DNA of 64,000 bases from contig OY969623.1 of assembly GCA_963701675.1 (NCBI GenBank), positions 8,370,001 to 8,434,000 on the forward strand. The letters are read 5' to 3'. Below the pieces are notes generated by a model. It saw only the letters and a program-made list of their open reading frames with translations, had not been told where the DNA came from and ran no database searches. The position numbers were made by a program, and so were the translations under genes. Position 1 is the stretch's first letter. The number at the start of each line of letters is the position of its first letter. Of this stretch, positions 36,548-45,865 are shown one piece after another. Source of the stretch: G963701675 sp963701675. GTDB lineage: Bacteria > Planctomycetota > Planctomycetia > Gemmatales > Gemmataceae.

Positions 36548-37125
36548 TCCTTGCCGGACTGATCGACGTTATCCATTGGCTTGAAGACGTGTTCGAGCGG
36601 CTCCAGCTACGTCGCTCTTACGGCGGCGCCATCGCCTACAACTACTATGCCCCGCCTCGATTGACGCAAGACGTGGATGTGCTGGTGCTCGTCCCGGACA
36701 TCAAAGTCCCCGAGCTTCTGGATGCATTCTCGTCCGCCGGCTGCCGGCATCTTCATCCCGACCCGCGTCCGCTGGAACTGCAGGCCGTACTGGGAGACTT
36801 CCGCAGCAAGGCCCACCTGGCAGCATTTGCTTGCCGGGACATCCGCACCGAGCTTTTCCTTCCCTGGCACCCGTTTCACTATCGTGTCCTGGAACGCAGC
36901 ACCGACCGCGATCTGGAGGGACGGAAGATTCGGATTCACGCCGCCGAAGACTTGATCGTGTTCAAAAAAGTCTTCGACCGTCCCAAGGACATCGGCGATA
37001 TCAAAGCGATGCTCATGTCCCAGAAGGGCAAACTCGAGATCGAGCGGCTCCTGAGCGACGCCCAGCAACTCCTGAACGATGATGGCTATTGGGAACTCGA
37101 ATCTCTGGTCCGCCAATTCGCCTAG
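36544..37125 (+). CDS. Nucleotidyltransferase, AbiEii/AbiGii toxin-like
   Basis: 193 residues with the minimal nucleotidyltransferase core: YGGAIAYNYYAPPRLTQDVDVLVLV, in which the G-G plus D-x-D pattern (TQDVDVLV) matches AbiEii-type enzymes (more often TxDIDL), followed by IRTELFLPWHPFHYRVLERS and the helix AAEDLIVFKKVFDRPKDIGDIKAM found in the same family. Such proteins can be toxins that modify tRNA, or antibiotic-type nucleotidyltransferases. Coupling with a small upstream gene favours a toxin-antitoxin-like unit. Confidence 0.7.
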   Translation: MILAGLIDVIHWLEDVFERLQLRRSYGGAIAYNYYAPPRLTQDVDVLVLVPDIKVPELLDAFSSAGCRHLHPDPRPLELQAVLGDFRSKAHLAAFACRDIRTELFLPWHPFHYRVLERSTDRDLEGRKIRIHAAEDLIVFKKVFDRPKDIGDIKAMLMSQKGKLEIERLLSDAQQLLNDDGYWELESLVRQFA

Positions 37126-37317
37126 ATTCTCCGAGTCCAGGTTTTCAGGGCCTGCACGGGCGCGGCCCCAACGATATCCTCGACGAGGCGGAGCCGGCCC
37201 ACGCCGAGCGACCGGGTCAGCACTGCGACGAACCGGCCCAACTCGTGGCGAAAAGAGTGCTCCACCAGGGCGCGCGGTTCGCTGATACGTAGCCGGCCAT
37301 TTCGCCGGGCTCAGTAG

Positions 37318-38118
37318 TCAGGAGGGCTGCTTGATGCACAGGGCACGAAGTTCCTCGATTGACAACCACGGAGTCCGGTGCAGCATTCGGTGGCAATTGC
37401 TGCACACCATGGCCAGGTCTTCCAGCCCCGTCTTGGCATTCTCGCCGAGTTGCGACACAGGGATGGTGTGGTGGGCTTCGATAAAGCCCTCGCCCCGCTC
37501 TCCGTAACGCTTGGCGAAGTCGAAGTCACACACCCAGCAGTACAGCCGCCCATCCTGCTTCGCCTTGGCCTTCGCTGCCTTGACGAGTCGGTTGTTTCGT
37601 TCGATCTGACGGTGCAGGCGATAACTCCCCCGGCCCTCGGGAAACTGCATTTCTTCTGGGTCGACGACGTTCTCGCAGAGGGCGTCTGGAAGATATCCGA
37701 GAACCTTCTTGACATGCTGTTGCCACTCTGCTTCCAGTTCGTCTGGAACGCTGATGCCCGATGACTGCGTTGTCCAGTGAACCTCGCTCAGTGGCGGCAT
37801 AGCAAGAGTGCGCCAATCAAGCGGCGGATACTTTTCCGGGTCCAACATCGTGTCGAAGACGACATCAACTATGTGATTGATGCGGCCCGGCTCGGGCGGG
37901 TTGCGAAGCCTTGGCGCTGAGGTCGCCCACCCAGACCCGACAATGCCCTTTGGTTCAACGCCTTGCCGAAGTAGAAAAAGGCGGCTGCCTATTGTGACTG
38001 ATTTGCTACGCACGCCCCACCAGTCCTTGTAAAGCGCGCCCGAGAGCGTCAAGGGAGACGCCTTCGGCATGGCGTGCCAACGCTCTTGTTGCGGGTTCCA
38101 CGTTATCAGAAAAGGCAT
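37318..38118 (-). CDS. HNH endonuclease with EVE/PUA-like N-terminal domain
   Basis: 266 residues. The N-terminal ~100 (MPFLITWNPQQERWHA, GSRLFLLRQGVEPKGIVGSGW) match the start of EVE/PUA-like domains that recognise modified bases in DNA. The C-terminal half is a zinc HNH nuclease: CWVCDFDF, FIEAHHTIPVSQL, and CSNCHRMLH with the metal-binding Cys and His. EVE-HNH fusions act as modification-dependent (type IV) restriction enzymes. GAGGA lies nine bases before the ATG. It sits 100 bp downstream of a nuclease-like gene and mrr on the same strand. Confidence 0.75.
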   Translation of the reverse strand: MPFLITWNPQQERWHAMPKASPLTLSGALYKDWWGVRSKSVTIGSRLFLLRQGVEPKGIVGSGWATSAPRLRNPPEPGRINHIVDVVFDTMLDPEKYPPLDWRTLAMPPLSEVHWTTQSSGISVPDELEAEWQQHVKKVLGYLPDALCENVVDPEEMQFPEGRGSYRLHRQIERNNRLVKAAKAKAKQDGRLYCWVCDFDFAKRYGERGEGFIEAHHTIPVSQLGENAKTGLEDLAMVCSNCHRMLHRTPWLSIEELRALCIKQPS

Positions 38119-38218
38119 TGCTATGGTCCTCAGTCCTTGCTCACACTTGCTTCACGATCGCGCCGATTCCTGCCTCTTCGGCGGCAGCGTCCATCCTCCC
38201 GCGGCATGGAAGCCATTG

Positions 38219-38674
38219 CTATCCAAGGTCCAAAAGGTGCCACGCGTTCCGGTACTTCTTTTCTGGATCACGAAATAGCCGCATCGCGTTATCACGATGC
38301 GCGATTCCATCTAATCCGGGCCGTGCTAACCATGCTGCGTGCGATTCGCGCACGCACTTCGCAACCTCCACTCGCGGCACTATGTAATACTCCGGAGCAT
38401 CCGTACCGTTTAGGCTTACGAAAATGTAGAAGAGGTTTTCGGCGGTGTCGCTCTCAGCCTTCTGGCTGAGGAGCCATTGCGGCTTCTGGCCGGAGTTGGT
38501 CTTGACTTGGATGCCAACGCTTTTTGTCGCGTCGGTGTTCGACGCCAGTATGTCGATGCCACGCGTGTTCCTGAGCGTTAACGATGCAACGTACCCGCGG
38601 CGCGACAACTCAGCAGCGACGAAATACTCGCCCGCAACGCCGGTCAGGATCTTGTTTGGGCGGGTCGTCTTCAT
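38219..38674 (-). CDS. PD-(D/E)XK nuclease-like protein
   Basis: 151 residues. The early segment GVAGEYFVAAELSRRGYVA is followed by TRGIDILASN and VGIQVKTN, which fits Glu, Asp and Q-x-K of the PD-(D/E)XK fold. The rest, with PEYYIVPRVEVAKCVRESH, matches a DUF4365-like layout. Nuclease activity is likely but not certain. It begins 3 bp after mrr stops, hence the same transcript. Its role in a restriction-like system with the EVE-HNH protein is inferred. Confidence 0.65.
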   Translation of the reverse strand: MKTTRPNKILTGVAGEYFVAAELSRRGYVASLTLRNTRGIDILASNTDATKSVGIQVKTNSGQKPQWLLSQKAESDTAENLFYIFVSLNGTDAPEYYIVPRVEVAKCVRESHAAWLARPGLDGIAHRDNAMRLFRDPEKKYRNAWHLLDLG

Positions 38675-38677
38675 GTG

Positions 38678-39604
38678 TTACGCTTCTTCGTTGAAGAAAT
38701 CCGAATCAGTTTTCTTCACGATGAACGACCGAGACGTGCCTACGCCAATGTCATAGTCGATCATGTAACTCGCGAGCGTCGGCCCGTCGATCAAAACGAT
38801 CTTCCGCTCGATGCGATCGACGTATTCTCTGGCGTCGGGCGAGAAAGTAGACGTCGTTATCAAGACACCTTTCCTCGCCCGAAATCCCTCCATACTGCCG
38901 GCGAAGGCTTGCACCACCGGCCTGCCCACCGTGTTCTCCCATCGCTTCGCCTGAACGCATAAGACGTCGAGGCCAAGCTTATCCTCCTTTATGGTGCCGT
39001 CGATACCTCCATCACCTGACTTTCCGATCACCTGGGCGGCGTCGGCCAGCGAACCTCCGTATCCCATTGCCACTAGCGGTTGGACGACCAGACGCTCGAA
39101 GAACTTCGGGGAGCAGGCTTTCACGCGGTCCAGCAGTTCTTCGGCCAATGCGTCCTGGAGTGCCGTATAGGATGACTCCAACAATTCTTCCGGCGTTTGC
39201 AGTTGTTCATCCACGGCAATAGACTTTGGTTCGGCATCGGCAGATTGATCGGGGAGGTGCTTCTTTGTGAAAAAAGCATCGTATGCCGGATATTGTCGCA
39301 AAAATGAGCGAGTGATCTTGGTCGGCTTTTGCGCCAGGACTTTCATTCCTTCGTCGGAGACACGCACGAAGCCTCTTGACGGATTCTGGATAAGACCGGC
39401 CATCTTCAAATCAGTTTTCGCCCACGCCACACGGTTCCCAAAAACGCTCTGCTGCCCGCTCGGTAACAGCTTGCTCCGTTCCTCGTCCGACAGCTTGAAC
39501 TGGTCCGCCAGCTTCTTCGTAACGTCTCGAATGGCCCACTCATTGCCATCCGAAAGCGTTTGGAGGAGGGGGAGCATAATCGTCTGAAAATCAGGTATGC
39601 CCAT
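38678..39604 (-). CDS. mrr: Mrr-type restriction endonuclease
   Basis: 308 residues. N-terminal ~90 form the Mrr winged helix (MLPLLQTLSDGNEWAIRDVTKKL, FGNRVAWAKTDLKMAGLI). The C-terminal nuclease has FFERLVVQPLVAMGYGGS, GKSGDGGIDG, and VLCVQAKRW, the D-x-Q-x-K site of Mrr_cat. It cuts DNA carrying methylated bases, often as defence against modified phage. AGGA lies nine bases before the ATG at 39604; longer in-frame starts overlap sequence without coding character. First gene of a three-nuclease set. Confidence 0.88.
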   Translation of the reverse strand: MGIPDFQTIMLPLLQTLSDGNEWAIRDVTKKLADQFKLSDEERSKLLPSGQQSVFGNRVAWAKTDLKMAGLIQNPSRGFVRVSDEGMKVLAQKPTKITRSFLRQYPAYDAFFTKKHLPDQSADAEPKSIAVDEQLQTPEELLESSYTALQDALAEELLDRVKACSPKFFERLVVQPLVAMGYGGSLADAAQVIGKSGDGGIDGTIKEDKLGLDVLCVQAKRWENTVGRPVVQAFAGSMEGFRARKGVLITTSTFSPDAREYVDRIERKIVLIDGPTLASYMIDYDIGVGTSRSFIVKKTDSDFFNEEA

Positions 39605-40358
39605 CGTTGTCGTCCTGCGAATGAAAAGCAGACGGCTCGTTTCAAGACCAATCCTCGACGCAACGAGCTGACCGAGTATTCTATTCCACTTGAATCGGAC
39701 TGCCGAGCCAGGAGGCACAAGCCATGACGGGATTGATTTCCGAGAGCTTGGAGACGGTAAACCCGCCCGAGGCCGACGCCCACCTCGCGCGCGAATCCAG
39801 CCGCCGGCTCGCCATGCCACAAGCTTGGCCGGCGCTCCAGCGTTTGCCTTGTTCCTGGTTAATGCGTGGGTGTGAGGGGTGCTGCGGCAGCTGCCTGCGT
39901 CGGCACGGCCATAGCGAGCTTCTAGAGGACCCCGACCGTGCCGGCTTCCACCCATTTGCTCGTCCGTGTTCATTGTGAACACCGCCACCTACGCCAAGCA
40001 AAGCAACTTGGTGTCGAGACTTTTGACGACACAGCGTGACACCGTCTCTTGCGGCCAATGCCAATGGTCATGAGCGACCACGAGGCCACGGACCGACGAC
40101 ATCACGGTAAGCTTTTGGTTCGTAGAGGTTTACGACAGTGCGACTTGGTGGCCAAGTTCCGTGGCCAGAGGCCACGATCTCGTTTGGCCTGTGTGAGTGA
40201 GTGTGTGTGTATTACTTGCACGCGCAACGCAAGTCATTTTATCGCAATCGGGAATCGAGGCGCAAAGGGCCCGCGAACGATTAGAGTGTCCAGCACTCCG
40301 TCCATCTTCATGTGCGTTTCGATTTGCACCCATCCATCTCCGTCTCTAAACTGGGGCC
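39605..40358. other. Intergenic stretch between mrr and the permease
   Basis: No supported gene over about 750 bp. It contains a GT-rich run at 40186-40210 and nearby near-palindromic TGGCC repeats (40150-40185). Open frames on both strands here have low-complexity composition and lack ribosome sites. A decayed gene cannot be excluded. Confidence 0.4.
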
Positions 40359-41870
40359 ATGGCCACATCGACGACCTCCACGCCCCCGACCTTGATCCGC
40401 GCCCTCGGCCCGTTCATGGCCACCGCGTTAGTCGTCGGTACGGTCATCGGCTCCGGCATATTCAAGAAACCGCAAGATATCGCACAGAATGTTCCCACCT
40501 TCGGTCTCGTCGCTCTCGTTTGGATCCTCGGGGGAGTGCTGGCGTTACTCGGCGCGTTGGTGCTATCCGAAATCGGCGTGCTCTTCCCGCGTTCTGGTGG
40601 GAATTACGTGTTTCTCCGCGAAGGTTTTGGCCGATTGGCGGGTTTTCTCTATGCGTGGGTGGAATTCTGGATCAGCCGGGCCGGATCGATTGCCGCGTTA
40701 GCGACGGTTTTTGCGGAATCCCTTTACAATCTGCTCTGGCGGGCCAGCATTCAGGTGACCACCGAAGCCGATTTTTGGTTTCAGCGCTGGCTCACCGTCG
40801 GCGTCATCATGGGGCTGGCGGTGATCAACGTGCTCGGCGTTCGCTGGGGAGGCGTGGTTCAACTTTTGGTGACCTTGGTGAAGATAGCCTCATTGGTCGG
40901 CGTGGCAGTGCTTCCATTCATTGCACCCTACCTCGCCGCCTCTACGGACACCGTGCCCGTTCCGCGTGTCGACAACCTGCTTCCGGTTCTGCCAGAGACA
41001 TGGAGCGTTGCGGTGCTCACCGGGGTGGGGTCTGCCATGTTGGGTGTCCTTTGGGCCTACCACGGCTGGATGAACGTCACCCTCGTGGCGGAGGAAGTCA
41101 AGGATCCCCGGCGGAACATCCCGATTTCGCTTCTGGGCGGCACGTTGATCGTGATCATTCTGTATGTGTCGGCCAACTTCGCGTATTACCTGATTATCCC
41201 GGGGAGTGAGATTGCCGCAGTCGGCGACACCACGGTGGCTACGGTATTCTCTCAGCGGCTTCTCGGGCCGCTCGGCGCTCAGTTGGCATCAGCAGCGGTC
41301 ATGTGCTCCGTTTTCGGCGCCCTTAACGGAAATCTGCTCGTCGGCCCTCGGGTCCTCTATGCCGCCAGTGCGGACGGACTGGCGCCCCGTGGCTTGGCGG
41401 CCATCCACGAACGGTTTCGCACTCCCGCACGGGCCATTCTTGTCCAAGGGGGTTTTGCCAGCTTGCTCGTCCTCGGCATCGCGATGCTAACCCGTGTCAC
41501 GCTCCCGGTCCTAGCGCTCGGAGACATTACCATCAACCCAAACTTGCCGCGGGGCGCCGGAGGCCAGGTGAAATCGGTCTTCAACACCCTGACCGATTAC
41601 GCCATGTTCGGCGCCATCATCTTTGAAACACTGGCGGTCGCGACAATATTCCCGCTTCGCCGGCTCTATCCGCACGTCGATCGGCCCTACCGGTGTTGGG
41701 GTTACCCATACGTGCCGGCTTTCTATGTGCTGGTCATGGCTTTGGTTCTCATCAATACGTGTGTTTACAAGCAAACCGAATCTATGATTGGCGGTGGGTT
41801 CATTTTGCTCGGCGCCGTGGTTTACTTCTTCATCCCTCGGCCAAAGGCGCACGTTTCGACGGCAGCCTGA
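40359..41870 (+). CDS. APC-family amino-acid permease (LAT-like)
   Basis: 503 residues, 12 predicted membrane spans, with the family substrate-binding motif GTVIGSGIFKKP in the first span and later LWAYHGWMNVTLVAEEVKDPRRNIP, typical of LAT/SLC7-type exchangers. It imports or exchanges amino acids across the inner membrane. The start is close to a divergent intergenic region; no obvious partner gene, and the following CDP-sugar genes begin 126 bp later, so co-transcription is uncertain. Confidence 0.88.
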   Translation: MATSTTSTPPTLIRALGPFMATALVVGTVIGSGIFKKPQDIAQNVPTFGLVALVWILGGVLALLGALVLSEIGVLFPRSGGNYVFLREGFGRLAGFLYAWVEFWISRAGSIAALATVFAESLYNLLWRASIQVTTEADFWFQRWLTVGVIMGLAVINVLGVRWGGVVQLLVTLVKIASLVGVAVLPFIAPYLAASTDTVPVPRVDNLLPVLPETWSVAVLTGVGSAMLGVLWAYHGWMNVTLVAEEVKDPRRNIPISLLGGTLIVIILYVSANFAYYLIIPGSEIAAVGDTTVATVFSQRLLGPLGAQLASAAVMCSVFGALNGNLLVGPRVLYAASADGLAPRGLAAIHERFRTPARAILVQGGFASLLVLGIAMLTRVTLPVLALGDITINPNLPRGAGGQVKSVFNTLTDYAMFGAIIFETLAVATIFPLRRLYPHVDRPYRCWGYPYVPAFYVLVMALVLINTCVYKQTESMIGGGFILLGAVVYFFIPRPKAHVSTAA

Positions 41871-41996
41871 AACCTGCGCCAGCTACCCGATTCCCCTATC
41901 CTCTCTCGTCTCGAACGCAGCTTGATTTTACGTCGCCCTCGCTGCTATAAGCGTTCGACCCTAACTCCGGCCGTTACTTGGCTCTGGGAGGATTTC

Positions 41997-42800
41997 ATGC
42001 AGGTCGTCATCTTGTGCGGCGGTTACGGGACCCGCATCCGTGACGTCGCCGACGACATTCCTAAACCGATGATTCCGATTGGTGGACGGCCGATCCTGTG
42101 GCACATCATGAAAGGCTTCGCCCACCATGGACTTAGCGACTTCGTCCTGTGCCTCGGTTACAAGAGCTGGGTCATCAAACAATACTTCCTCGACTATTAC
42201 CGGCAAAGCGCAGACCTGAGCCTGAACCTGCTGGCACCCGAAGACTTGGAAACCCATGGGTCCGCGCCGGTGGAGGATTGGCACGTTACGCTCGCGGAGA
42301 CCGGGACGGACTCGATGACGGGCGCCCGCGTCAAGCGCATCGAGCGATACATAGATGGTGAGGATTTCATTCTTACCTATGGAGATGGCGTGTCGGACGT
42401 CAATGTCCGCCGGCTCATCCGTTTCCACAGGTCGCACGGTCGAATCGGGACCGTCACCGCCGTACAGCCGCCCGGCCGTTTTGGCGAAATCGAAATCGAC
42501 GGCGCCCAGGTAACGGAGTTCAACGAAAAGCCGCTGCTCTCCCGTGGCCGCGTCAACGGGGGGTTCTTCATCTTCCGTCGTGACATTTTCGACCGGCTTG
42601 AGGACGACCCCCATCTCGTGCTGGAACGAGGGCCGTTGATGCAGCTCGCTCATCAGGGCGAGCTGATGGCGTATCCCCATAAGGGATTCTGGCATCCAAT
42701 GGATAACAGCCGGGACTTCCAGTTTTTGAACGACTTGTGGAGCGACGGACGAGCGCCATGGAAGACGTGGGAGGTTGCACACTCCCGCGCCGTTGCCTGA
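41997..42800 (+). CDS. rfbF: Glucose-1-phosphate cytidylyltransferase
   Basis: 267 residues. Makes CDP-glucose from CTP and glucose-1-phosphate, the entry step to CDP-dideoxyhexoses. N-terminal VVILCGGYGTRIRDVADDIPKPMIPIGG is the nucleotidyltransferase signature; LTYGDGVSDV and FNEKP further in are characteristic of RfbF. GGGAGGA lies just before the ATG. It opens a run of eight same-strand genes with small gaps. Confidence 0.93.
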   Translation: MQVVILCGGYGTRIRDVADDIPKPMIPIGGRPILWHIMKGFAHHGLSDFVLCLGYKSWVIKQYFLDYYRQSADLSLNLLAPEDLETHGSAPVEDWHVTLAETGTDSMTGARVKRIERYIDGEDFILTYGDGVSDVNVRRLIRFHRSHGRIGTVTAVQPPGRFGEIEIDGAQVTEFNEKPLLSRGRVNGGFFIFRRDIFDRLEDDPHLVLERGPLMQLAHQGELMAYPHKGFWHPMDNSRDFQFLNDLWSDGRAPWKTWEVAHSRAVA

Positions 42801-42833
42801 CGTTGAAGCAAAAGACGGGTAAAGAGATTCCCG

Positions 42834-43841
42834 ATGACAATACACGAGAGCTTCTGGCGCGACCGGCGCGTGTTTGTCACCGGCTGTACGGGCCTGGTCG
42901 GGTCGTGGACGGTGCGCGCGCTCGTCGAGAACGGCGCTCACGTGGTGGGCTTGGTGCGGGATCAAGTGGCGGGGTCGGAACTGGTGTGGAGCGGGTTGTC
43001 GTGCAAGATCAATACGGTACGAGGCGCCGTGGAAGAGCTCTCGTTCGTCGAACGTTGCCTGGGCGAATACGAAATCGAAACGGTCTTTCACCTGGCCGCC
43101 CAGACGGTGGTCGGTGTGGCGAACCGGAATCCGATCTCAACGTTCGAAACGAACATTCGTGGAACGTGGTGTGTACTGGAAGCGGCTCGACGCTGCGGCA
43201 AGAACCCACAAGTAATTGTCGCGTCATCGGATAAAGCTTATGGCTCGCAATCGAAACTCCCGTACACGGAAGAGGCGCCGCTTGAAGGCCGGCATCCATA
43301 TGACGCCAGCAAGTCATGCGCCGACATCCTGGCGCTAACCTATTACCACACCTACCAGCTGCCGGTCTGCGTTACCCGGTGCGGCAACTTCTACGGCGGC
43401 GGCGATCTCAATTGGAATCGAATCGTCCCGGGCACCATTCGTTCGATACTTCGCGGCGAACGGCCGGTGATTCGCTCCGACGGCACGTATGTGCGGGATT
43501 ACTTTTACGCCAAGGATGGGGCTGCGGCGTACCTCTATCTCGCGCAGTGCATGGCACGGCAGCCGGAAGTAGTCGGTCATGCATTCAATTTCTCCACGGA
43601 GAGCCAGGTCACCGTGTTGCACATGGTCCGCAACATCATGCGGCACATGGGAATGTCGATCGAACCGGATATTCGCCGTGATGTTCGCAATGAGATCACC
43701 CACCAGTATCTATCCGCGGCAAAGGCCCGGCGGATGCTCGCCTGGAGCCCGCGGTACCAGTTAGACGCAGGCCTGCAAGAAACCATCGCGTGGTATCAGG
43801 ACTACTTCGAGGTGGGGCGGCCACGGCGGAATGCTGCCTGA
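42834..43841 (+). CDS. rfbG: CDP-glucose 4,6-dehydratase
   Basis: 335 residues, SDR fold. The NAD-binding motif is VTGCTGLVGSW, the catalytic Tyr/Lys pair is in HPYDASKSCAD, and SSDKAYGSQ precedes it, as in RfbG. It converts CDP-glucose to CDP-4-keto-6-deoxyglucose. It follows rfbF by 33 bp. The C-terminal HNFS-like STESQVTV segment and RRMLAWSPRYQLDAGLQETIAWY end are normal. Confidence 0.92.
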   Translation: MTIHESFWRDRRVFVTGCTGLVGSWTVRALVENGAHVVGLVRDQVAGSELVWSGLSCKINTVRGAVEELSFVERCLGEYEIETVFHLAAQTVVGVANRNPISTFETNIRGTWCVLEAARRCGKNPQVIVASSDKAYGSQSKLPYTEEAPLEGRHPYDASKSCADILALTYYHTYQLPVCVTRCGNFYGGGDLNWNRIVPGTIRSILRGERPVIRSDGTYVRDYFYAKDGAAAYLYLAQCMARQPEVVGHAFNFSTESQVTVLHMVRNIMRHMGMSIEPDIRRDVRNEITHQYLSAAKARRMLAWSPRYQLDAGLQETIAWYQDYFEVGRPRRNAA

Positions 43842-43864
43842 CACCGCATGGGGAAATGTCATCG

Positions 43865-44815
43865 ATGAGTGACGAGCAAAAGCGTGTTCTGATAACCGGT
43901 GGAAGCGGGTTCGTTGGCTCTTGTCTGGTGCATCGACTTATCGCGATGCGTCACGATGTTCATTTGCTGCTCCGCGCCGGCTCTCGAACGTGGCGGCTTC
44001 GAGGTGCGGAGAACCGATTCACACCCCATTTGGGCGACCTTCGCGATGCTCGCTCCGTTCGCAAAGTGATTAGTGCGTGCAAACCGGAGTGGATTTTTCA
44101 TCTCGCGGCACACGGAGCGTATCCGTTCCAACAAGACCGTATGACGTTGATTGCGACGAACGTCGTCGGGACCGCGAACCTTCTGGATGCTGCCCAGGAC
44201 CTCGATTACCAGGCGTTCGTGCAAGTCGGTACGTCGTCGGAGTACGGCCATAACCAGGGTCCGATGCACGAAGACGACGGCTTAGCGCCGCGAAGCGACT
44301 ACGGTGTGACGAAGGCGGCCGCGACGCTTCTGTGTCAGGCGGAGGCATATCGTGGCCGGCCGATTACGTCCGTCCGTATCTTCTCCGCGTTCGGGCCTTG
44401 GGAAGATCCATCCCGGTTGGTGCCGTATGTCATGGGGTGTTGTCTTCGCGGGGAAGACCCACAAGTAACCGCCGCGGAGCAACCGCGCGACTTTGTTTAT
44501 GTGGAAGACGTCGTCGATTTGCTGCTCACAGCGGCGCAGCGACCCGAGGCTCGCGGCCGGATTCTGCACGCCGGCGCGGGATTGCCGCATCGAGTTCGCG
44601 ACATGGTCGAGACGATTTTGTCGGTCTGCGGCGGCGGACGACTCACCGCACACTATGGTGCCCGACCGGCACGAGAGGATGAACCGACCGCGTGGGTGGC
44701 GAGCATCGACCAAACAACCGCTCTGACGGGTTGGCGGCCGCGACACGACTTGCATATGGGTGTCGAGAAGACTTGGGCGTGGTTCTACGCGAACTCGCTG
44801 CCCAAAGCGGCGTGA
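43865..44815 (+). CDS. NAD-dependent epimerase/dehydratase (SDR), CDP-sugar modifying
   Basis: 316 residues with VLITGGSGFVGSCLVHRL (NAD motif), FHLAAHGAYPFQQD, GTSSEYGH and the YGVTKAA Tyr/Lys pair. Relatives reduce or epimerise CDP-4-keto-3,6-dideoxyhexoses (paratose/abequose synthase type), and YerF-like reductases act on branched products. The step cannot be fixed from sequence. The start at 43865 has GGGGAAA at good spacing. The stop overlaps the possible GT2 upstream ATG (TGATG). Confidence 0.8.
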   Translation: MSDEQKRVLITGGSGFVGSCLVHRLIAMRHDVHLLLRAGSRTWRLRGAENRFTPHLGDLRDARSVRKVISACKPEWIFHLAAHGAYPFQQDRMTLIATNVVGTANLLDAAQDLDYQAFVQVGTSSEYGHNQGPMHEDDGLAPRSDYGVTKAAATLLCQAEAYRGRPITSVRIFSAFGPWEDPSRLVPYVMGCCLRGEDPQVTAAEQPRDFVYVEDVVDLLLTAAQRPEARGRILHAGAGLPHRVRDMVETILSVCGGGRLTAHYGARPAREDEPTAWVASIDQTTALTGWRPRHDLHMGVEKTWAWFYANSLPKAA

Positions 44816-44835
44816 TGTTGTGGCTGGGAGAAAGC

Positions 44836-45855
44836 ATGACCGGTGAAACCCCACGATTCAGCCTCGTCGTGCCCGTGTTGAACGAGCAGGAGGTCTTGCG
44901 CGACACCTACCGAACGCTGGTCACGGTGTTGGATCACGTCGACATGCCTTACGAAGTCATCGTTGTCGACAATGGCAGCGCCGACGCCACGCAGGCGATC
45001 ATGCACCAGCTTTGTGGAAAAGATCCACGCTGGCGCTACATCCGTTTGAGCAGAAACTTTGGCTATCAGAATTCGATTACGGCGGGAATGCTTGCAGCCC
45101 AGGGCGATGCCATCATGGTCATCGACGCCGATCTTCAAGACCCGCCGGAGTTGATTCCCGAATTCATCGCGCATTGGCAGCGCGGCTACGACATCGTCTA
45201 TGGAATCAGGCAAAAGCGCACTGGCGAATCGCCGTTCCGAGTCATCCCTACCATGCTGGCGATGCGATTCATCACGTGGATGAGCGACGAGGTGAAGTTG
45301 CCGGCACACAGCGCCGATTTTCGATTGATCACACGCCGGGTGCGTGATGCCTTTGCCTGTTTACCGGAGACGAATCGCTACGTGCGCGGCATGATTCACT
45401 GGCTTGGCTTCAACCAGATCGGCATTCCATACGTGCGGCGCGGCCGTCTCAAAGGCGCGACCAAAATGAATCCGCTCACGCTCATTGGTTTCACGTTCAA
45501 TGCCGTGTTCAGTTTTTCGATCAAACCGCTCCGGATGTTTAGTGTTTTCGGATTGAGCGTCCTTGGTTTGACCGCCGTGCTTGCACTCGTCTATATGGTC
45601 ATGTCGTTCGTCACCCATCCGCCGCGAGGAATCACGACGGTCGTTGTGCTGCTGTTGATGAACCTCGGTGTGATGTCTCTCGGGATCGGTATCCTCGGCG
45701 AGTACGTGGCCAAGATCTATGCCGAAAGCAAGCGTCGCCCGCTCTGGCTCGTCGACTACACGCTGAACTTCTCGGAAGCAAGTCAGACACCCGAGACGGC
45801 GGCGGCACCCGTTAGACCCCGGCGCAGCGTGAACCACGTGCTGACCCCGAAGTGA
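44836..45855 (+). CDS. GT2 glycosyltransferase, DPM1/GtrB-like with two C-terminal spans
   Basis: 339 residues. The catalytic N-terminus has SLVVPVLNEQEVLRD, VIVVDNGSADAT, and the D-x-D region VIDADLQDPPELIP. Two membrane spans (FSVFGLSVLGLTAVLALVYMV and TVVVLLLMNLGVMSLGIGIL) close the protein. Such enzymes load a sugar on polyprenyl phosphate. GGAG lies six bases before ATG 44836. Its place in the CDP-sugar cluster suggests transfer of a precursor sugar to a lipid carrier. Confidence 0.88.
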   Translation: MTGETPRFSLVVPVLNEQEVLRDTYRTLVTVLDHVDMPYEVIVVDNGSADATQAIMHQLCGKDPRWRYIRLSRNFGYQNSITAGMLAAQGDAIMVIDADLQDPPELIPEFIAHWQRGYDIVYGIRQKRTGESPFRVIPTMLAMRFITWMSDEVKLPAHSADFRLITRRVRDAFACLPETNRYVRGMIHWLGFNQIGIPYVRRGRLKGATKMNPLTLIGFTFNAVFSFSIKPLRMFSVFGLSVLGLTAVLALVYMVMSFVTHPPRGITTVVVLLLMNLGVMSLGIGILGEYVAKIYAESKRRPLWLVDYTLNFSEASQTPETAAAPVRPRRSVNHVLTPK

Positions 45856-45865
45856 GATTTCACTG

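Noticed and set aside
39681..40064. 127-aa frame between mrr and the permease
   Set aside because: No ribosome site, no recognisable domain, composition typical of non-coding GC-rich DNA.
41961..43091. 376-aa minus-strand frame opposite rfbF and rfbG
   Set aside because: Shadow of two well-supported genes; no start signal and low-complexity composition.
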